Shown: one piece after another, positions 1 to 8,134 of the stretch
How positions within the stretch are numbered: position 1 is the first letter of the stretch
Layout of the letters: the number at the start of each line of letters is the position of its first letter
DNA from: Lachnospiraceae bacterium
GTDB lineage: Bacteria; Bacillota; Clostridia; Lachnospirales; Lachnospiraceae
Assembly: GCA_018056425.1 (NCBI GenBank)
Contig: JAGPFR010000015.1
Span: 1-53,868, forward strand
DNA length: 53,868 bases
Direction: 5' to 3'
Notes under the pieces: model-generated
What the model was told of the DNA's origin: nothing
Seen by the model: only the letters and a program-made list of their open reading frames with translations
Database searches by the model: none
Position numbers and translations under genes: made by a program

Positions 1-2
1 CT

Positions 3-113
3 TCTTCCGTTGAGTTCTGCCACAAGATCGTACTTGACTATGTATCCTGCTCACCTTTCCGCGTACGCATCGCGAGACTTGCAGCAGCACAGGCAGCTAT
101 CGCTGACAGATAA
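3..113 (+). CDS. ppdK: Pyruvate, phosphate dikinase, C-terminal end (5' part outside window)
   Basis: The first bases encode 36 residues with no start in the window, ending at TAA 111-113. The segment containing [10 protein letters not shown] followed by [11 protein letters not shown] is the hallmark C-terminus of pyruvate phosphate dikinase, where the Cys-Ser-Pro-Phe stretch belongs to the PEP/pyruvate-binding barrel. The enzyme interconverts pyruvate, ATP and Pi with PEP, AMP and PPi in the cytoplasm, and in anaerobes it commonly serves glycolysis or gluconeogenesis. One difference from the form I know is Arg where Pro is usual (RVRIARL instead of RVPIARL). A strong terminator follows 18 bp after the stop, so this is the end of its transcription unit. 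The identification rests on only 36 residues but the motif is very specific. Confidence 0.85.
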   Translation, partial: SSVEFCHKIVLDYVSCSPFRVRIARLAAAQAAIADR

Positions 114-131
114 TCATAAGTCATATGTTTT

Positions 132-164
132 ACAGGGAGTCCATTACGGACTCCCTGTTTTTTT
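132..164 (+). terminator. Rho-independent terminator after ppdK
   Basis: An 11-bp perfect stem (132-142 with 148-158, core CAGGGAGTCC) with a 5-nt loop runs directly into a seven-T tract. It ends the ppdK transcript. Confidence 0.9.
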
Positions 165-314
165 GATTTATGACTCGGAAAGCCCTCATCAATGAATATA
201 GCAATTTTTTCAGGCCAGCCCGGACATCCCGCAGCGGTGAGGTTCTTTTTTATTATATCGTATGTTATAATATAAAAGTTAGGAAAGACACTGTTTCTTA
301 GAGGGATATGGAAA

Positions 315-1031
315 ATGAAAAAGTCATCAAATAAAGGTTTTACTCTTGTAGAATTGCTTGTTGTTCTGATCATTCTTGCAATTCTTGCAGCTATACTTGT
401 CCCTACTTTGAGCGGGTATATTACCGAGGCGAGAGCCAAGAAGTACCTGCCTAATGCCAAATCTTGTTTTGATGCCGCTCAGGCTATGTTTTCACAGCAA
501 TTCGCCTTGAATGACGGTATAGGCGAACATGATCCTGTTGTTCCGGGAGCAATGGATGAATCAAACAATTTAAACAGAGATCAGGATATTTCCAATACCA
601 AGTTTGCGGAGGATATACTCAGACTTGCGGGAATGCCGAATACGACACCCAATGGAGGACTGGAGGGAAAGCCCGATGAGGGTCCCTATCTTTTTATGGT
701 AGGTGTGGGAAGTGCGGCGGAGACCGTCGGAACCACTCATAACGGTCATACTTATACGGAGGCTGATAAATACACGGTCTATTATGCAGTTTACATGGAA
801 ACCGCAAATTCAACTGCCTGGTATTATTACAACGGTGAGTGGACGACCACCAATCCCAGATACAGTAACACTAATCTTTACTTTGACAAGGATAATTACA
901 TCATCAAAGGATCTGATAAAGGTGTAAGGATACAGTATTACCTGATTGCAAATCATAACAAAAAGTATCAGGGAAAGGGCAATACAGTCTATAAAGCTGA
1001 TTTCTGGAATTGGCTTAAGAATATGAAATAA
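315..1031 (+). CDS. Type IV pilin-like / pseudopilin (prepilin N-terminal methylation motif)
   Basis: The 238-residue protein starts MKKSSNKGFTLVELLVVL, a classic class III prepilin signal: a short basic leader, cleavage after Gly8, Phe at +1, Glu at +5, then a hydrophobic helix to about residue 30. After cleavage by a PilD-type peptidase such proteins assemble into type IV pili or type II-like pseudopili. The globular part (about 35-238) is rich in Tyr, Asn and Thr and has no Cys, and I recognise no family. No other pilus gene is nearby, so this is an orphan subunit. The ribosome site is weak (GAGGGAT or GGAAA). The next gene starts 1 bp after the stop, so the two are probably translationally coupled although functionally unrelated. 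The start is fixed by the motif. Confidence 0.75.
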   Translation: MKKSSNKGFTLVELLVVLIILAILAAILVPTLSGYITEARAKKYLPNAKSCFDAAQAMFSQQFALNDGIGEHDPVVPGAMDESNNLNRDQDISNTKFAEDILRLAGMPNTTPNGGLEGKPDEGPYLFMVGVGSAAETVGTTHNGHTYTEADKYTVYYAVYMETANSTAWYYYNGEWTTTNPRYSNTNLYFDKDNYIIKGSDKGVRIQYYLIANHNKKYQGKGNTVYKADFWNWLKNMK

Positions 1032-1032
1032 T

Positions 1033-2235
1033 ATGACAGAGAAGATTTACGAAAAAAGAAGTTATCTGAGGGAACTGTCCACTGTTGTTACGGACAGTTT
1101 TTCAGAAGATGATAAAAACTATATCAAGCTTAAAGAGACGATCTTTTTTCCGGAAGAGGGCGGACAGTATTCGGATACCGGAACTGTTGAGTATGAGGGT
1201 AAGGCTGTTCACGTTCTGGCCGGTGAGCTGATCGGGAATGCATCCGATGGAGAAACGGATATAAGGTATCTTGTGGATGCTGTGGTTCCCAAAGGAGCAG
1301 AGGTTATTTGCAGGCTTGACTGGGAAAATCGTCTGGACAGAATGGAAAATCACAGTGGAGAGCATATTCTGTCAGGGCTTATTCATGATCTTTTCGGATA
1401 TAACAATATAGGCTTTCATTTAAGCGATGATGAGCCTGTTACTCTTGTGTGCGACGGAAAGCTTTCGGATGAGCAGATAGCTCTTCTCGAGAGAAAAGCC
1501 AATGAAGCCGTTCGCGATAATCTCTCTATTACAGATTCATACCCTTCCGGGGACGAACTTCAGATTATTTCCTACAGAAGTAAGATAGATATTGCGGGTC
1601 AGGTCAGACTTATAACAATAGGCGACGAATCCGATCCTCTCGATGTTTGCGCATGTTGTGCGCCCCATGTTGAATATACGGGTTCTGTAGGTATCATCAA
1701 GATCATATCATCCGCGTCCGTAAAAGGAGGAACGCAGCTTGGTTTCCTGTGCGGAAGAAGAGCTTTTGAATACATAGATCATGGGCAGAAGCTTTTAAAA
1801 GCACTTGCGGATTCTTTTTCCACAAATCGTGAGAATGTATACGGCCTGGTCGAAAAACTCCGTGAGGAGAACAGATCGCTTAAGGAAAAACTTTCCGTAT
1901 CGCTGCAGAAAACCATTCTGGAAAATATAAGAATCGGAAATCAGAAGGGACCTGTTATAACGGATGCAAAGCTTTCTCCCGTTGATATGAAGAATATTTT
2001 CAACGAGATAGTCGCTGTAACCGAAGGATATACCGGCGTTTTTTCGGGAAGCGATGTAGAGGGCTATACATATTATGCCGGCGGCAAAAAGCTGGATGCC
2101 AGAAGACTCGGTGAGATGATGAAAGATCACTTATCCGCAAAGGGCGGAGGAAGTGAGGAGATGATACAGGGACGTATACAGGCTAGGGCAGAGGATATTA
2201 CGGAGTTTTGGAACAAATATGTCTCAGACCGTTGA
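1033..2235 (+). CDS. Alanyl-tRNA editing protein (AlaX-type, with DHHA1-like C-terminus)
   Basis: The 400-residue protein resembles the editing half of alanyl-tRNA synthetase without the catalytic domain. An OB/beta-barrel region (about 1-95, with FPEEGGQYSDTG) is followed by the zinc-binding editing domain, with H107 and H111 in an HxxxH motif (HSGEHI) and C208 and H212 in a CxxxH motif (CCAPH). A coiled stretch (about 255-300) and a DHHA1-like tail with GGGSEEMIQG complete the long AlaX architecture. AlaX proteins deacylate Ser- or Gly-mischarged tRNA-Ala in the cytoplasm. It begins 1 bp after the pseudopilin stop with no separate good ribosome site, which suggests coupling. All metal ligands are present, so it is probably active. 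No terminator is visible between it and the rbr promoter. Confidence 0.85.
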   Translation: MTEKIYEKRSYLRELSTVVTDSFSEDDKNYIKLKETIFFPEEGGQYSDTGTVEYEGKAVHVLAGELIGNASDGETDIRYLVDAVVPKGAEVICRLDWENRLDRMENHSGEHILSGLIHDLFGYNNIGFHLSDDEPVTLVCDGKLSDEQIALLERKANEAVRDNLSITDSYPSGDELQIISYRSKIDIAGQVRLITIGDESDPLDVCACCAPHVEYTGSVGIIKIISSASVKGGTQLGFLCGRRAFEYIDHGQKLLKALADSFSTNRENVYGLVEKLREENRSLKEKLSVSLQKTILENIRIGNQKGPVITDAKLSPVDMKNIFNEIVAVTEGYTGVFSGSDVEGYTYYAGGKKLDARRLGEMMKDHLSAKGGGSEEMIQGRIQARAEDITEFWNKYVSDR

Positions 2236-2305
2236 TGTAGACAATAAAAGGGTAATTTGCGGGATTGCTTTATTGAAATTTAAGAGTCTGACAGTCTTTA
2301 TTTTA

Positions 2306-2334
2306 TTGGAAACTGTATCGCTATCGGATATAAT
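2306..2334 (+). promoter_or_regulatory. Sigma-A promoter for rubrerythrin
   Basis: TTGGAA (2306-2311), a 17-bp spacer and TATAAT (2329-2334). Transcription would start near 2341, about 60 nt before the gene. Confidence 0.7.
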
Positions 2335-2345
2335 CAAATAGTAAC

Positions 2346-2362
2346 TGCCACACCCGGTGGCA
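2346..2362 (+). promoter_or_regulatory. Dyad at the start of the rubrerythrin transcript (operator or hairpin)
   Basis: TGCCAC and GTGGCA flank a 5-bp centre, just downstream of the predicted +1. It could bind a repressor of PerR type in position, though it does not match a PerR box I know, or form a short 5'-UTR hairpin. Confidence 0.35.
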
Positions 2363-2400
2363 GATGAAATGTACAGGCAATTAAACATAAGGAGGGAATT

Positions 2401-3063
2401 ATGGCAACAGTTTGGAAGTGCAAAGTATGCGGATATGAATATGAAGGTGAGACTCTTCCTGATGATTTCACATGCCCCAGATGCAATCATCCCGCTTCAG
2501 ATTTTGAGAAAATAGAGAAGGAATCCAAGAACCCTTACGCAGGAACCAAGACCGAGCAGAACCTTCGCGAGGCATTCGCCGGTGAGTCTCAGGCAAGGAA
2601 TAAGTATACATATTTCGCATCCGTAGCTAAAAAGAACGGATATGAGCAGATCGCAGCTCTGTTCCTTAAGACAGCTGAGAATGAGAAAGAGCATGCCAAG
2701 CTCTGGTTTAAGGCACTCGGTGAACTTGGAACCACCGAGGAAAACCTTCTTGCAGCCGCTACCGGTGAGAACCACGAGTGGACCGATATGTATGTAAGAA
2801 TGGCTAAGGAAGCAGACGAAGAGGGCTTCCACGAGCTTGCAGAGCAGTTCAGAGGCGTTGCTGCGATCGAGAAGATGCATGAAGAGCGTTATCGTAAGCT
2901 TCTTCAGAATGTTAAGGCTATGGAAGTTTTCAAGAAGTCAGGCGTTACCGTATGGGAGTGCCGTAACTGCGGACATATCGTAGTCGGAACCGAAGCACCG
3001 GAGGTTTGTCCGGTTTGTAAGCATCCCCAGAGCTTCTTCGAAGTTCACGAAGATAATTTCTAA
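2401..3063 (+). CDS. rbr: Rubrerythrin with rubredoxin domains at both ends
   Basis: The 220-residue protein has three domains: an N-terminal rubredoxin (C7, C10, C25, C28), a ferritin-like diiron domain (about 45-175, with [31 protein letters not shown] and [10 protein letters not shown] supplying the Glu/His ligands), and a C-terminal rubredoxin (C187, C190, C203, C206). Rubrerythrins reduce hydrogen peroxide to water in anaerobes, with electrons passing through the rubredoxin iron. Classical proteins carry rubredoxin at the C-terminus and 'reverse' clostridial forms at the N-terminus; this one has both. It is monocistronic, with its own promoter, an ideal ribosome site (AAGGAGGGAATT) and a terminator, and its codons look highly expressed. 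Function is confident; the value of the extra domain is unknown. Confidence 0.93.
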   Translation: MATVWKCKVCGYEYEGETLPDDFTCPRCNHPASDFEKIEKESKNPYAGTKTEQNLREAFAGESQARNKYTYFASVAKKNGYEQIAALFLKTAENEKEHAKLWFKALGELGTTEENLLAAATGENHEWTDMYVRMAKEADEEGFHELAEQFRGVAAIEKMHEERYRKLLQNVKAMEVFKKSGVTVWECRNCGHIVVGTEAPEVCPVCKHPQSFFEVHEDNF

Positions 3064-3081
3064 GAATAAGATATATATTGC

Positions 3082-3117
3082 AAATGGGACGTTTCAACAG
3101 AAACGTCCCATTTTTTA
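3082..3117. terminator. Bidirectional terminator between rbr and the convergent gene
   Basis: A 13-bp stem (AAATGGGACGTTT with its complement, 3082-3094 and 3101-3113), a 6-nt loop, T-run on the plus strand and A-run before it, so it can serve both converging genes. Confidence 0.9.
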
Positions 3118-3912
3118 TCAGTTCAGGAAATATTCGATTACAAGTTTTGCTTCATCCACATCATTTACCACGATGGGTATTCCGATAACGGCTTCCTGAT
3201 CGTGCCCCTGATATTGGTCGAATGCGCTCAGGTAAGCGTAGGCGCCTGTCTTTCCGAGGCGTGATGAATCAGTGATGAAGAATCCCGTAGGAACGGGATC
3301 TTCCATGGAATCCGGATCCCTGTGATCTACGATGTATTTCTCCTGGTCTTCCTGCGCATCGAGATTGGTTACGTCCTGATAATCGCTGAAGGTGGCCGCA
3401 TCGGTGTAATAGATTATATCAGCCATGGCTTCAAGTTCGTCCTCGGTGTAATATTCTCTCAAGTCACCGAGGTGTCCGTTCTGGGAATACTCTTCGTAAA
3501 GAGGAGTGTTTGAGATAAATACATCAGCAGTTCTGGAAGTGAAGAAAGCTACAAGCTTTTGAAGCGCAGCGTATTCAATCTGCTGCTGCGTATTATTACC
3601 GCACTGGATGGAAGTGTCTATATAGATCTGTTCTTTTTTTGTATTGATCCCGAGTATCCCGGCAAGATCACTTTCCCATTCGGGAGAAATCTCATCCGAT
3701 ATGATAGTGTCAGAGTTTACCATAATGATGCTGATCGCATATGCTCTGTACGATACGACCGAATGTATTATCGCGGCAATGATCGCGATAGCTGCGATAA
3801 TGCCGAGTACGTGGAATTTATAATACTCCCAGAAATATTCTGCCTTTTCTTTGAAGGGTTTATCCTTCATTTCTTTTAACTGTGCAAGCGTATCTTCACG
3901 TAATGTTGCCAT
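3118..3912 (-). CDS. Membrane-anchored protein of unknown function
   Basis: I chose the ATG at 3912 (MATLREDT, 264 residues) because AAGGAG lies 8 bases upstream; a start at 3951 would place that ribosome site inside the gene. The N-terminus is a charged amphipathic segment (about 1-33), followed by one membrane helix (about 36-55, rich in Ile and Ala) and an acidic extracytoplasmic domain of about 205 residues. That domain has alternating strands and helices and mentions of 'AALQKLVAFF' and 'VFISNTPLYEEY' reminiscent of a solute-binding fold, but I cannot assign a family. It converges on rbr and diverges from the LytTR pair. Function unknown; it may be a conserved Lachnospiraceae protein. 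Confidence 0.75.
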   Translation of the reverse strand: MATLREDTLAQLKEMKDKPFKEKAEYFWEYYKFHVLGIIAAIAIIAAIIHSVVSYRAYAISIIMVNSDTIISDEISPEWESDLAGILGINTKKEQIYIDTSIQCGNNTQQQIEYAALQKLVAFFTSRTADVFISNTPLYEEYSQNGHLGDLREYYTEDELEAMADIIYYTDAATFSDYQDVTNLDAQEDQEKYIVDHRDPDSMEDPVPTGFFITDSSRLGKTGAYAYLSAFDQYQGHDQEAVIGIPIVVNDVDEAKLVIEYFLN

Positions 3913-4144
3913 ATAAATTCTCCTTAGGGTTGATCCTATGCATTGTAACACTCTTTTAGTCTTAAGTTCACATAAATAATAATTATTTTCGTATTTTAAT
4001 TATTGATTTATACTTGTAACTGCTCACAGATATGCTTGTTTTTGCATTTCACCTTTGATTTTCTGCCACTCATCGCATATCGCGATACAAATAGAAACCG
4101 GGATAGTATTATTGCCTCAGACAAAAGGAAAGGAGGCAGCTTAA

Positions 4145-4582
4145 ATGAAAGTAAGAGTTGATATCTCACCCGAATACAAAGAGCCTTATGCCGTAATTCA
4201 CACCGATGCGGTTACGGATGAAATACAGCGTATGATCGATGCCTTCGGCGCGAGTGAAACTCCCATAACCGCATTACAGAATGAAGAGGACATCATCGTC
4301 CTCAAACCCGCTGACATATACATGGTCAGAGTAGAGAAGGGAGACACCATCATTTACGGTGAAAAGAATACATACCGCTCCCGTAAGAGACTGTATGAAC
4401 TCGCTTCTCAGCTCGGCAAGGGGTTTATGCAGATATCCAAGACAACTCTTATCAATCTGTCTTACATGGATCATATCGAGCCGGGATTCAGCGGAACACT
4501 TCTCCTTATAATGAAGAACGGCTGCAAAGACTATGTATCCAGAACTTATCTGCGTGAATTTAAAAAATATCTCGGTTTATAG
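4145..4582 (+). CDS. LytTR-domain transcriptional regulator
   Basis: The 145-residue protein has a short N-terminal region (1-45) with no receiver domain and a C-terminal LytTR DNA-binding domain (about 47-145). The domain shows the usual features: 'KPADIYMVRVEKGDTIIYG', 'YRSRKRLYELASQL', 'FMQISKTTLINL' and 'VSRTYLREFKKYLGL'. LytTR proteins bind as dimers to direct repeats upstream of promoters. Stand-alone LytTR genes followed by a small DUF3021 membrane gene are a common Firmicute pair, and the next gene fits this with an 11-bp gap. The ribosome site is AAGGAGG with 9 bases to ATG. The membrane partner is probably a sensor or antagonist that controls the regulator; this is inference from family context. 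Confidence 0.88.
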   Translation: MKVRVDISPEYKEPYAVIHTDAVTDEIQRMIDAFGASETPITALQNEEDIIVLKPADIYMVRVEKGDTIIYGEKNTYRSRKRLYELASQLGKGFMQISKTTLINLSYMDHIEPGFSGTLLLIMKNGCKDYVSRTYLREFKKYLGL

Positions 4583-4593
4583 GAGGAAATCAT

Positions 4594-5016
4594 ATGAAGG
4601 ATTTACTTAAAAGTATCGTCATCAGTATCGGTATGGCACTTGCCATTTTCAGCATAGTCGGAATCATCTTTGATATCATGGGAGGCGGAGTATATACTCT
4701 CGAAGATTACCGATATACCAAGATGGTAATCGCATCAGTGATCGTAGGGCTCGGATTCGGAGTGCCGACGATCGTTTACAGAAGTGATAAGTTTCCCACT
4801 CCCGTTAAAGTGCTTGTTCATATGGGAATCGGATGCATTGTCTATACGATAGTTGCTTTTTCCGTAGGCTGGATCGGAGGCAGCGCTTCCGTTTTACAGG
4901 GTATCCTCATCGCATGCATTCAGCTTGCCGTAGCATTTGTCATCTGGTTCTGCTTTATGAGATATTACAGAAAAGAAGCCGATGAGATGAATAAGAAGAT
5001 CAGTTCGCTTAAGTAA
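4594..5016 (+). CDS. DUF3021 four-helix membrane protein
   Basis: This 140-residue protein has four predicted membrane helices (about 8-29, 43-63, 72-94, 99-121) and a basic C-terminal tail with 'RYYRKEADEMNKKI'. Size, topology and position directly after a LytTR gene fit the DUF3021 family, whose biochemical role is not established. AGGAGG sits 7 bases from the ATG and the gene lies 11 bp after the LytTR stop, so they form a two-gene operon ending at the shared terminator at 5029-5058. It likely modulates the LytTR regulator in response to the membrane or cell-envelope state. Confidence 0.8.
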   Translation: MKDLLKSIVISIGMALAIFSIVGIIFDIMGGGVYTLEDYRYTKMVIASVIVGLGFGVPTIVYRSDKFPTPVKVLVHMGIGCIVYTIVAFSVGWIGGSASVLQGILIACIQLAVAFVIWFCFMRYYRKEADEMNKKISSLK

Positions 5017-5028
5017 CCCGATTCTGTA

Positions 5029-5058
5029 AAAAGAGGTCCCATATGGGACCTCTTTTGA
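5029..5058. terminator. Bidirectional terminator between convergent LytTR and XRE operons
   Basis: A 12-bp perfect stem (AAAAGAGGTCCC, 5029-5040 with 5045-5056), ATAT loop and A/T tails on both sides. Confidence 0.88.
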
Positions 5059-5059
5059 T

Positions 5060-5275
5060 TTACTGTGCATCCTTATCATATTCGAGTATGTCGCCCGGCT
5101 GGCACTGCAGCACTTCACAGATTGATTCAAGTGTCGAGAAGCGTATCGCACTTATCTTACCTGTTTTTATCTTGGAGAGATTTACATTGGAGACTCCGAC
5201 TCTTTCGGAGAGTTCATTAAGGCTCATTTTTCTGTCAGCCATAACACGGTCAAGTCTTAATACAATTTTTCCCAT
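5060..5275 (-). CDS. XRE/Cro-CI family small regulator (YozG-like)
   Basis: The 71-residue protein is almost entirely a Cro/CI helix-turn-helix: 'MSLNELSERVGVSNVNLSKIKTGK' then 'IRFSTLESICEVLQCQPGDILEY', the standard five-helix pattern. TAAGGAGGTGG precedes the ATG, and it lies 12 bp after the membrane gene at 5288-5833. Small HTH proteins of this group paired with a DUF2975 membrane protein are common in Firmicutes (YoaS/YozG in Bacillus). It probably regulates its own operon: the promoter carries repeated dyads of suitable size (5908-5936 and 5977-5995). The partner's role in sensing is unproven. Confidence 0.88.
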   Translation of the reverse strand: MGKIVLRLDRVMADRKMSLNELSERVGVSNVNLSKIKTGKISAIRFSTLESICEVLQCQPGDILEYDKDAQ

Positions 5276-5287
5276 GTTACCACCTCC

Positions 5288-5833
5288 TTAAAGTGTCTCA
5301 TCAATTTCGGCCTGAAGTGCTGCACCGTATTCGAACACCGAATAAATGCAGAAGAGAATGAAGCCGGTCATGAGAGTGATGCCAAGTGATCCGCCCAGTA
5401 AGGTGGCTGCGGTTATTACGATGAAACTTGTTTTGATCGTTTTAAGGCATTTATCCGAGAAGGGAGAGTTTTCGTCTTTTATAATTGTGAAGACCTTCTT
5501 GATGAAAGCAAGTATTACAACTACGAATACAACAGCCAGCGTTGCAAAAAGGCATGTGATACCGATTCCTAATGCGTAATTGTCGGGAGGAAGGAGTTTT
5601 TCAAATCCCATAACTCCGCCGATATTAATGGACATATTATAATCGATGTATCCCTGAGCTATCCCTTCTTCAATCATGGGATTAAGTTTTGAAGTGCCGA
5701 AAATAAATGTGAGAGAGATCAATCCGGTAATGCTCGCAAGTATGATACAGATGACTTCGAATACTCCGACGATCTTAGCGAGAGTGTTGCAACGATGCTT
5801 AACGGTTTCAAGTCTTATCATTTGTTCATTCAT
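5288..5833 (-). CDS. DUF2975-like membrane protein, partner of the XRE regulator
   Basis: I start at the ATG at 5833 (MNEQMIRLET, 181 residues) because AGAGGT lies 9 bases upstream; the upstream in-frame ATG at 5866 has no ribosome site. Four membrane segments are predicted (about 20-43, 78-106, 133-157, 160-175), with a short charged loop KDENSPFSDKC. 'SPFS' after helix two is typical of DUF2975. It is the first gene of the two-gene operon with the XRE regulator, driven by a near-perfect promoter at 5941-5969. Function unknown; the pair resembles other membrane/HTH couples that sense envelope conditions. Confidence 0.75.
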   Translation of the reverse strand: MNEQMIRLETVKHRCNTLAKIVGVFEVICIILASITGLISLTFIFGTSKLNPMIEEGIAQGYIDYNMSINIGGVMGFEKLLPPDNYALGIGITCLFATLAVVFVVVILAFIKKVFTIIKDENSPFSDKCLKTIKTSFIVITAATLLGGSLGITLMTGFILFCIYSVFEYGAALQAEIDETL

Positions 5834-5907
5834 TTTTGTTTTACCTCTTTGTATGTAAGTTTTCATTATTTGTCACAATATGTTTCTTCTACACCTGCAG
5901 AGTGTGT

Positions 5908-5936
5908 ATCGTTAAATATTTAATGTTTAACGATAA
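5908..5936 (-). promoter_or_regulatory. Operator-like dyad overlapping the start of the XRE operon
   Basis: ATCGTTAAA (5908-5916) and its exact complement TTTAACGAT (5926-5934) flank a 9-bp centre, just downstream of the -10. Read on the minus strand this holds TTATCGTTAAACATTAAAT (5918-5936), repeated at 5977-5995. Likely binding site of the XRE protein. Confidence 0.5.
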
Positions 5937-5940
5937 AATG

Positions 5941-5969
5941 ACTATAAAGCATGATTTTATGTTTGTCAA
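5941..5969 (-). promoter_or_regulatory. Promoter of the DUF2975-XRE operon
   Basis: On the minus strand TTGACA (5969-5964), 17-bp spacer, TATAGT (5946-5941). It lies between two copies of the operator-like sequence. Confidence 0.8.
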
Positions 5970-5976
5970 CAGAAAA

Positions 5977-5995
5977 TTATCGTAAAACATTAAAT
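5977..5995 (+). promoter_or_regulatory. Second operator-like copy upstream of the -35
   Basis: TTATCGTAAAACATTAAAT matches the minus-strand reading of 5918-5936 in 18 of 19 positions, in inverted orientation across the promoter. Confidence 0.45.
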
Positions 5996-6054
5996 AATTC
6001 TGCTTATTCATAAAAAATCAAGAATAGTCAGTGCTTTGAATAAGCGTTGACAAC

Positions 6055-6084
6055 TTGGTAATTGGCCGCAAAAAGCACTATATT
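6055..6084 (+). promoter_or_regulatory. Candidate promoter for the chemoreceptor gene
   Basis: TTGGTA (6055-6060), 18-bp spacer, TATATT (6079-6084). A TTGACA at 6047 has no -10 at the right distance. No good sigma-28 site was seen. Start near 6091 would leave a leader of about 160 nt. Confidence 0.45.
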
Positions 6085-6090
6085 TAGATT

Positions 6091-6243
6091 TTTTTAACAT
6101 GTTCCGATATAAATATTGTGTTAAGATTTCACTTAACAAACGGCTTCGCTGTATTTTTTTTACTGGCACGATAACGACCGTTAACTCCGGCGCGAAAGCC
6201 ACGGATGGCGTAGAAAGACCGAAGTCGTAATAAATCGCAGGAG
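6091..6243 (+). ncRNA. Long structured 5' leader of the chemoreceptor gene (possible riboswitch)
   Basis: The leader between the candidate promoter and the start holds nested complementary segments: ACGAC (6174-6178) with GTCGT (6224-6228) enclosing a hairpin UCC-GGC-GCGAAA-GCC-AC-GGA (6186-6205). The segment GCGAAAGCCACGGA resembles part of the c-di-GMP-I (GEMM) aptamer, which often precedes chemoreceptor genes. However, the GGCAAACC segment and the distal receptor arm of GEMM are not evident, so I do not assign that class. It ends 10 nt before the ribosome site, a good place for translational control. Confidence 0.35.
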
Positions 6244-6253
6244 GAAGAATTAT

Positions 6254-7936
6254 ATGAAGAAATCAAATTTTACAATGCGCAAGATGCTGATGATGTTCTG
6301 CCTTATTCCGCTTATCGCATGCCTTGCGATCGTTACCGTTACTTGTGTTTTGTACATGAGGTCATCACTTGAAGAACAGACCAAAGAACTTCTTAGGGTA
6401 TCATGCGCAGGAGTGTATCAATATTATTCCTATGACCTTGAAGGACTTACAAGTGATTCGAATTTAGATGAAGTCTTTGATTATGAACCCGAATATATCG
6501 ATCATCTGAAAGATATGGGTGTCGATCTTACTCTTTTCAAAGGTGATACAAGATTTCTTACATCCATCAAGGATGACAATGGCAAGAGGATTGAAGGCAC
6601 CAAAGCATCTGATGCAGTAATTCAGGTTGTAATTAATGAGGGAAAAGAATACTATTCCGATGATGTTGTTATCAATGGAAAAGATTATTATGTATATTAC
6701 ATTCCTCTTAAAACAGAAGATGGAAAAGTAGTCGGAATGGTATTTGCCGGCAAATCACAGGATGCTGTTCATGCATTGCTTCAGAAGATGATCAATATTG
6801 TCGTACTTATCGCAGCTATTTTATTGATCGTTTTCATTCCTCTCTGTATCATCTTCTCCAACAAGGTTTCCGGCGTTCTCAAATCTTGTTCGAAGGCAAT
6901 CGCTCATCTGTCTGACGGAGATCTCAGTGAGCAGGAAGACATTACTTCGATTATTACAGAATCACAGGAGCTTATCGCTTCTTCTCGCGTTCTCAGAGAA
7001 AAACTTGGCGAGATTATCGGCAATATTAAAAATATAAGTACAGATCTGAACGAAGATGCCCAGAATGTCCATTCACTTTCAGATAATTCATCTCTGAGCG
7101 TTAATCAGATTTCAAATGCGATGGAAGATCTTGCAAACGGTGCTACCGAGATGGCAAGTAATGTACAGGACATTTCCAAATCCATCGGAACACTTAATGA
7201 TACCATTACAGTTCTTTCCGACAGTTCGGAAGCACTTGCGACTTCGTCGGAAAATATAAAGAATGCAAATGATGAGGCAAGAGACTATATCGGTAAGGTT
7301 TCCGACTCTTCAGTTCAAACCGTTGAAGCTGTAGACAGCATTACGAGACAGATTTCTTCTACCAATGATGCGGTTCAGAAGATTAAAGAAGCTGTCGATA
7401 TGATAACTTCGATTGCGAGCCAGACCAATCTTCTTGCACTTAATGCATCTATCGAAGCAGCCCGCGCCGGTGAAGCCGGAAGAGGATTTGCGGTAGTTGC
7501 ATCCGAGATTGGAAATCTTTCGGATCAGTCCAGTAAATCCGCAGATGAGATCAGAAACATTGTAGGTGAGATCGTTAAAAACTCAGAAGCATCCGTTGAA
7601 CTTTCCGGAAATGTGGCAACGCTCATCAGAAAAGAGCAGGAATACATAAAAGAGACACAGTCCAAGTTTGAGGTGCTCAATTCTGAAATTTCCGAATCGC
7701 TTGGACACATCAATCAGGTATCTCAGGATACGGAAGAACTTGAGAAGATCCAGAGTGTTATCACCGATGCGGTTCAGTCGCTGAGTGCTATCTCGGAAGA
7801 GAATGCTGCATCCAATGAAGAGGTCAGTGCATCCATTACCGGTATTGCAGCATCGGTTGAAGAGATCACAGAGAGCGCAGAGGATACCAGAGCAAATTCA
7901 GACAGTCTTATAAGTGCGGTTTCCTACTTCCATTAA
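6254..7936 (+). CDS. Methyl-accepting chemotaxis protein with periplasmic Cache-type sensor
   Basis: This 560-residue receptor has a membrane helix (about 10-33), an extracellular sensor of about 140 residues typical of a single-Cache fold ('[38 protein letters not shown]'-type pattern at about 115-155), a second helix (about 178-203), a HAMP-like linker and a long coiled-coil signalling domain. The hairpin tip reads [20 protein letters not shown], the conserved CheA/CheW contact site. It signals ligand binding to the flagellar motor through CheA. AGGAGG is 8 bases from the ATG. The gene stands alone, with a long structured leader and a strong terminator. The ligand cannot be inferred from sequence. 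Confidence 0.95.
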   Translation: MKKSNFTMRKMLMMFCLIPLIACLAIVTVTCVLYMRSSLEEQTKELLRVSCAGVYQYYSYDLEGLTSDSNLDEVFDYEPEYIDHLKDMGVDLTLFKGDTRFLTSIKDDNGKRIEGTKASDAVIQVVINEGKEYYSDDVVINGKDYYVYYIPLKTEDGKVVGMVFAGKSQDAVHALLQKMINIVVLIAAILLIVFIPLCIIFSNKVSGVLKSCSKAIAHLSDGDLSEQEDITSIITESQELIASSRVLREKLGEIIGNIKNISTDLNEDAQNVHSLSDNSSLSVNQISNAMEDLANGATEMASNVQDISKSIGTLNDTITVLSDSSEALATSSENIKNANDEARDYIGKVSDSSVQTVEAVDSITRQISSTNDAVQKIKEAVDMITSIASQTNLLALNASIEAARAGEAGRGFAVVASEIGNLSDQSSKSADEIRNIVGEIVKNSEASVELSGNVATLIRKEQEYIKETQSKFEVLNSEISESLGHINQVSQDTEELEKIQSVITDAVQSLSAISEENAASNEEVSASITGIAASVEEITESAEDTRANSDSLISAVSYFH

Positions 7937-7965
7937 GATCATCTGAACACATACAACATATACAA

Positions 7966-7997
7966 AACACCGGGTCTTTTATGACCCGGTGTTTTTA
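7966..7997 (+). terminator. Terminator of the chemoreceptor gene
   Basis: An 11-bp stem AACACCGGGTC / GACCCGGTGTT with a 6-nt loop and T-run. Confidence 0.9.
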
Positions 7998-8134
7998 CAT
8001 GCAGGTAACAAAAACGAATGATGCATAAACTCTTAATAAATATTTAGTATGATAGTATGTGCGTATAAATATTATTTTTGATAGAATGTTTATGTTGAAA
8101 TATTTTTGTTTATACATCTGATCAGGAGGTGGAT

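Noticed and set aside
6008-6202. Minus-strand frame of 64 codons before the chemoreceptor
   Set aside because: No ribosome site and it overlaps promoter and leader; low-complexity composition.
6163-6230. c-di-GMP-I (GEMM) riboswitch as a firm call
   Set aside because: Only the GCGAAAGCCACGG-like piece fits; GGCAAACC and the distal arm are not found. Kept as an unclassified leader.
8129-8134. GTG start for citrate synthase
   Set aside because: It lies in the ribosome site; ATG 8135 has ideal spacing.
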